Assembly (NCBI GenBank): GCA_040752355.1
Contig: JBFMHE010000002.1
Span: 1-64,000, forward strand
Source of the DNA: Nitrospirota bacterium
GTDB lineage: Bacteria; Nitrospirota; Thermodesulfovibrionia; Thermodesulfovibrionales; Dissulfurispiraceae
Length of the DNA stretch: 64,000 nt
Direction: 5' to 3'
Positions 63,888 through 64,000 of this stretch are shown here, in pieces. A program made the translations under genes and the position numbers. Position 1 is the stretch's first letter. Each line of letters starts with the position of its first letter. The notes beneath the pieces are model-generated. The model was not told where the DNA came from. It searched no databases and saw nothing but the letters and a program-made list of their open reading frames with translations.

Positions 63888-64000
63888 TTACCGCTGATGC
63901 TGCTTCTGGAGGTGGTCGATGAAGGCGCTCGCCTGTCCCTTGGTCATATCCCTGACTGCTTCGAGGGGAACGAAGGTGAGGTCGAGGTCGGCGTTGAGAA
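63888..64000 (-). CDS. C-terminal end of a gene cut by the window edge
   Basis: About 37 codons ending at TAA (63888-63890). The visible end reads LDLTFVPLEAVRDMTKG, then QASAFIDHLQKQHQR. The short end resembles C-termini of phage- or repair-type proteins with a QASAFIDxL-like motif, but the family cannot be fixed from this fragment. It lies upstream of the SbcD/SbcC-like pair on the same strand, 110 bases away. Confidence 0.6.
   Translation of the reverse strand, partial: LNADLDLTFVPLEAVRDMTKGQASAFIDHLQKQHQR

Overview
The window looks like a piece of chromosome from a GC-rich, Gram-negative, respiratory bacterium. Gram-negative character is shown by outer-membrane barrels, RND efflux, lipoproteins and exported enzymes. 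A Nitrospirota-like or deltaproteobacterial lineage is my inference from the OmcS-like multihaem cytochromes, the cytochrome-Hydin repeat protein and the overall gene style; no rRNA or tRNA gene is present to test it. I see no prophage, insertion sequence or CRISPR array.

Layout. 1-2.5 kb: cold-shock protein, a small unknown protein, argJ and a cupin. 2.5-4.8 kb (minus): two tandem paralogous multihaem c-type cytochromes resembling OmcS-type filament cytochromes, with a long leader region. 5.2-6.5 kb: tyrS. 6.5-14.6 kb (minus): a heavy-metal RND efflux locus (His/Cys-rich small exported protein, TolC-like channel, adaptor, pump, lipoprotein, outer-membrane barrel). 14.7-18.6 kb (plus): a second barrel paralogue followed by an ECF-type cobalt/nickel importer (cbiM, PDGLE/CbiN-like, cbiQ, cbiO with a His-rich tail). 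18.7-24 kb: MoxR ATPase, DUF58 protein and TgpA-like transglutaminase, then an ABC-2 exporter pair. 24-30 kb (minus): HhH protein, RNA methyltransferase, YgiQ-type radical SAM protein and a tetrahaem-Hydin repeat protein. 30-42 kb (plus): MarC, a RelE-type toxin-antitoxin pair, a c-di-AMP (ydaO) riboswitch in front of kup, dodecin, a DUF898 protein with an M48 protease, a two-RCK K+ channel, an OFA-type transporter and an SDR. 42-52 kb: mixed small genes, including an exported SAM methyltransferase, a retropepsin-like protease, recQ, a DUF2267 stress-type cluster, a YajD-type HNH protein and prfC. 52-59.5 kb: acyltransferase, hydrolase, VanX-like dipeptidase, two DUF2382 stress proteins, an exported MsrA-MsrB fusion and an NmrA-like protein. 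59.5-64 kb (minus): an unusual SbcC/SbcD-like pair and the end of one further gene.

Functional themes are metal homeostasis (efflux next to uptake, each with its own barrel paralogue), extracytoplasmic electron transfer, potassium and c-di-AMP control, envelope maintenance and stress response. The best non-coding candidates are: (i) a minus-strand structured RNA with its own promoter and terminator at 42143-42295; (ii) a 207-bp inverted-repeat element with two covarying internal hairpins at 52175-52381; (iii) paired inverted terminator-like hairpins in the leader of the metal-importer operon at 14732-14806; and (iv) a 26-bp exact repeat shared by an intergenic region and a protease gene.
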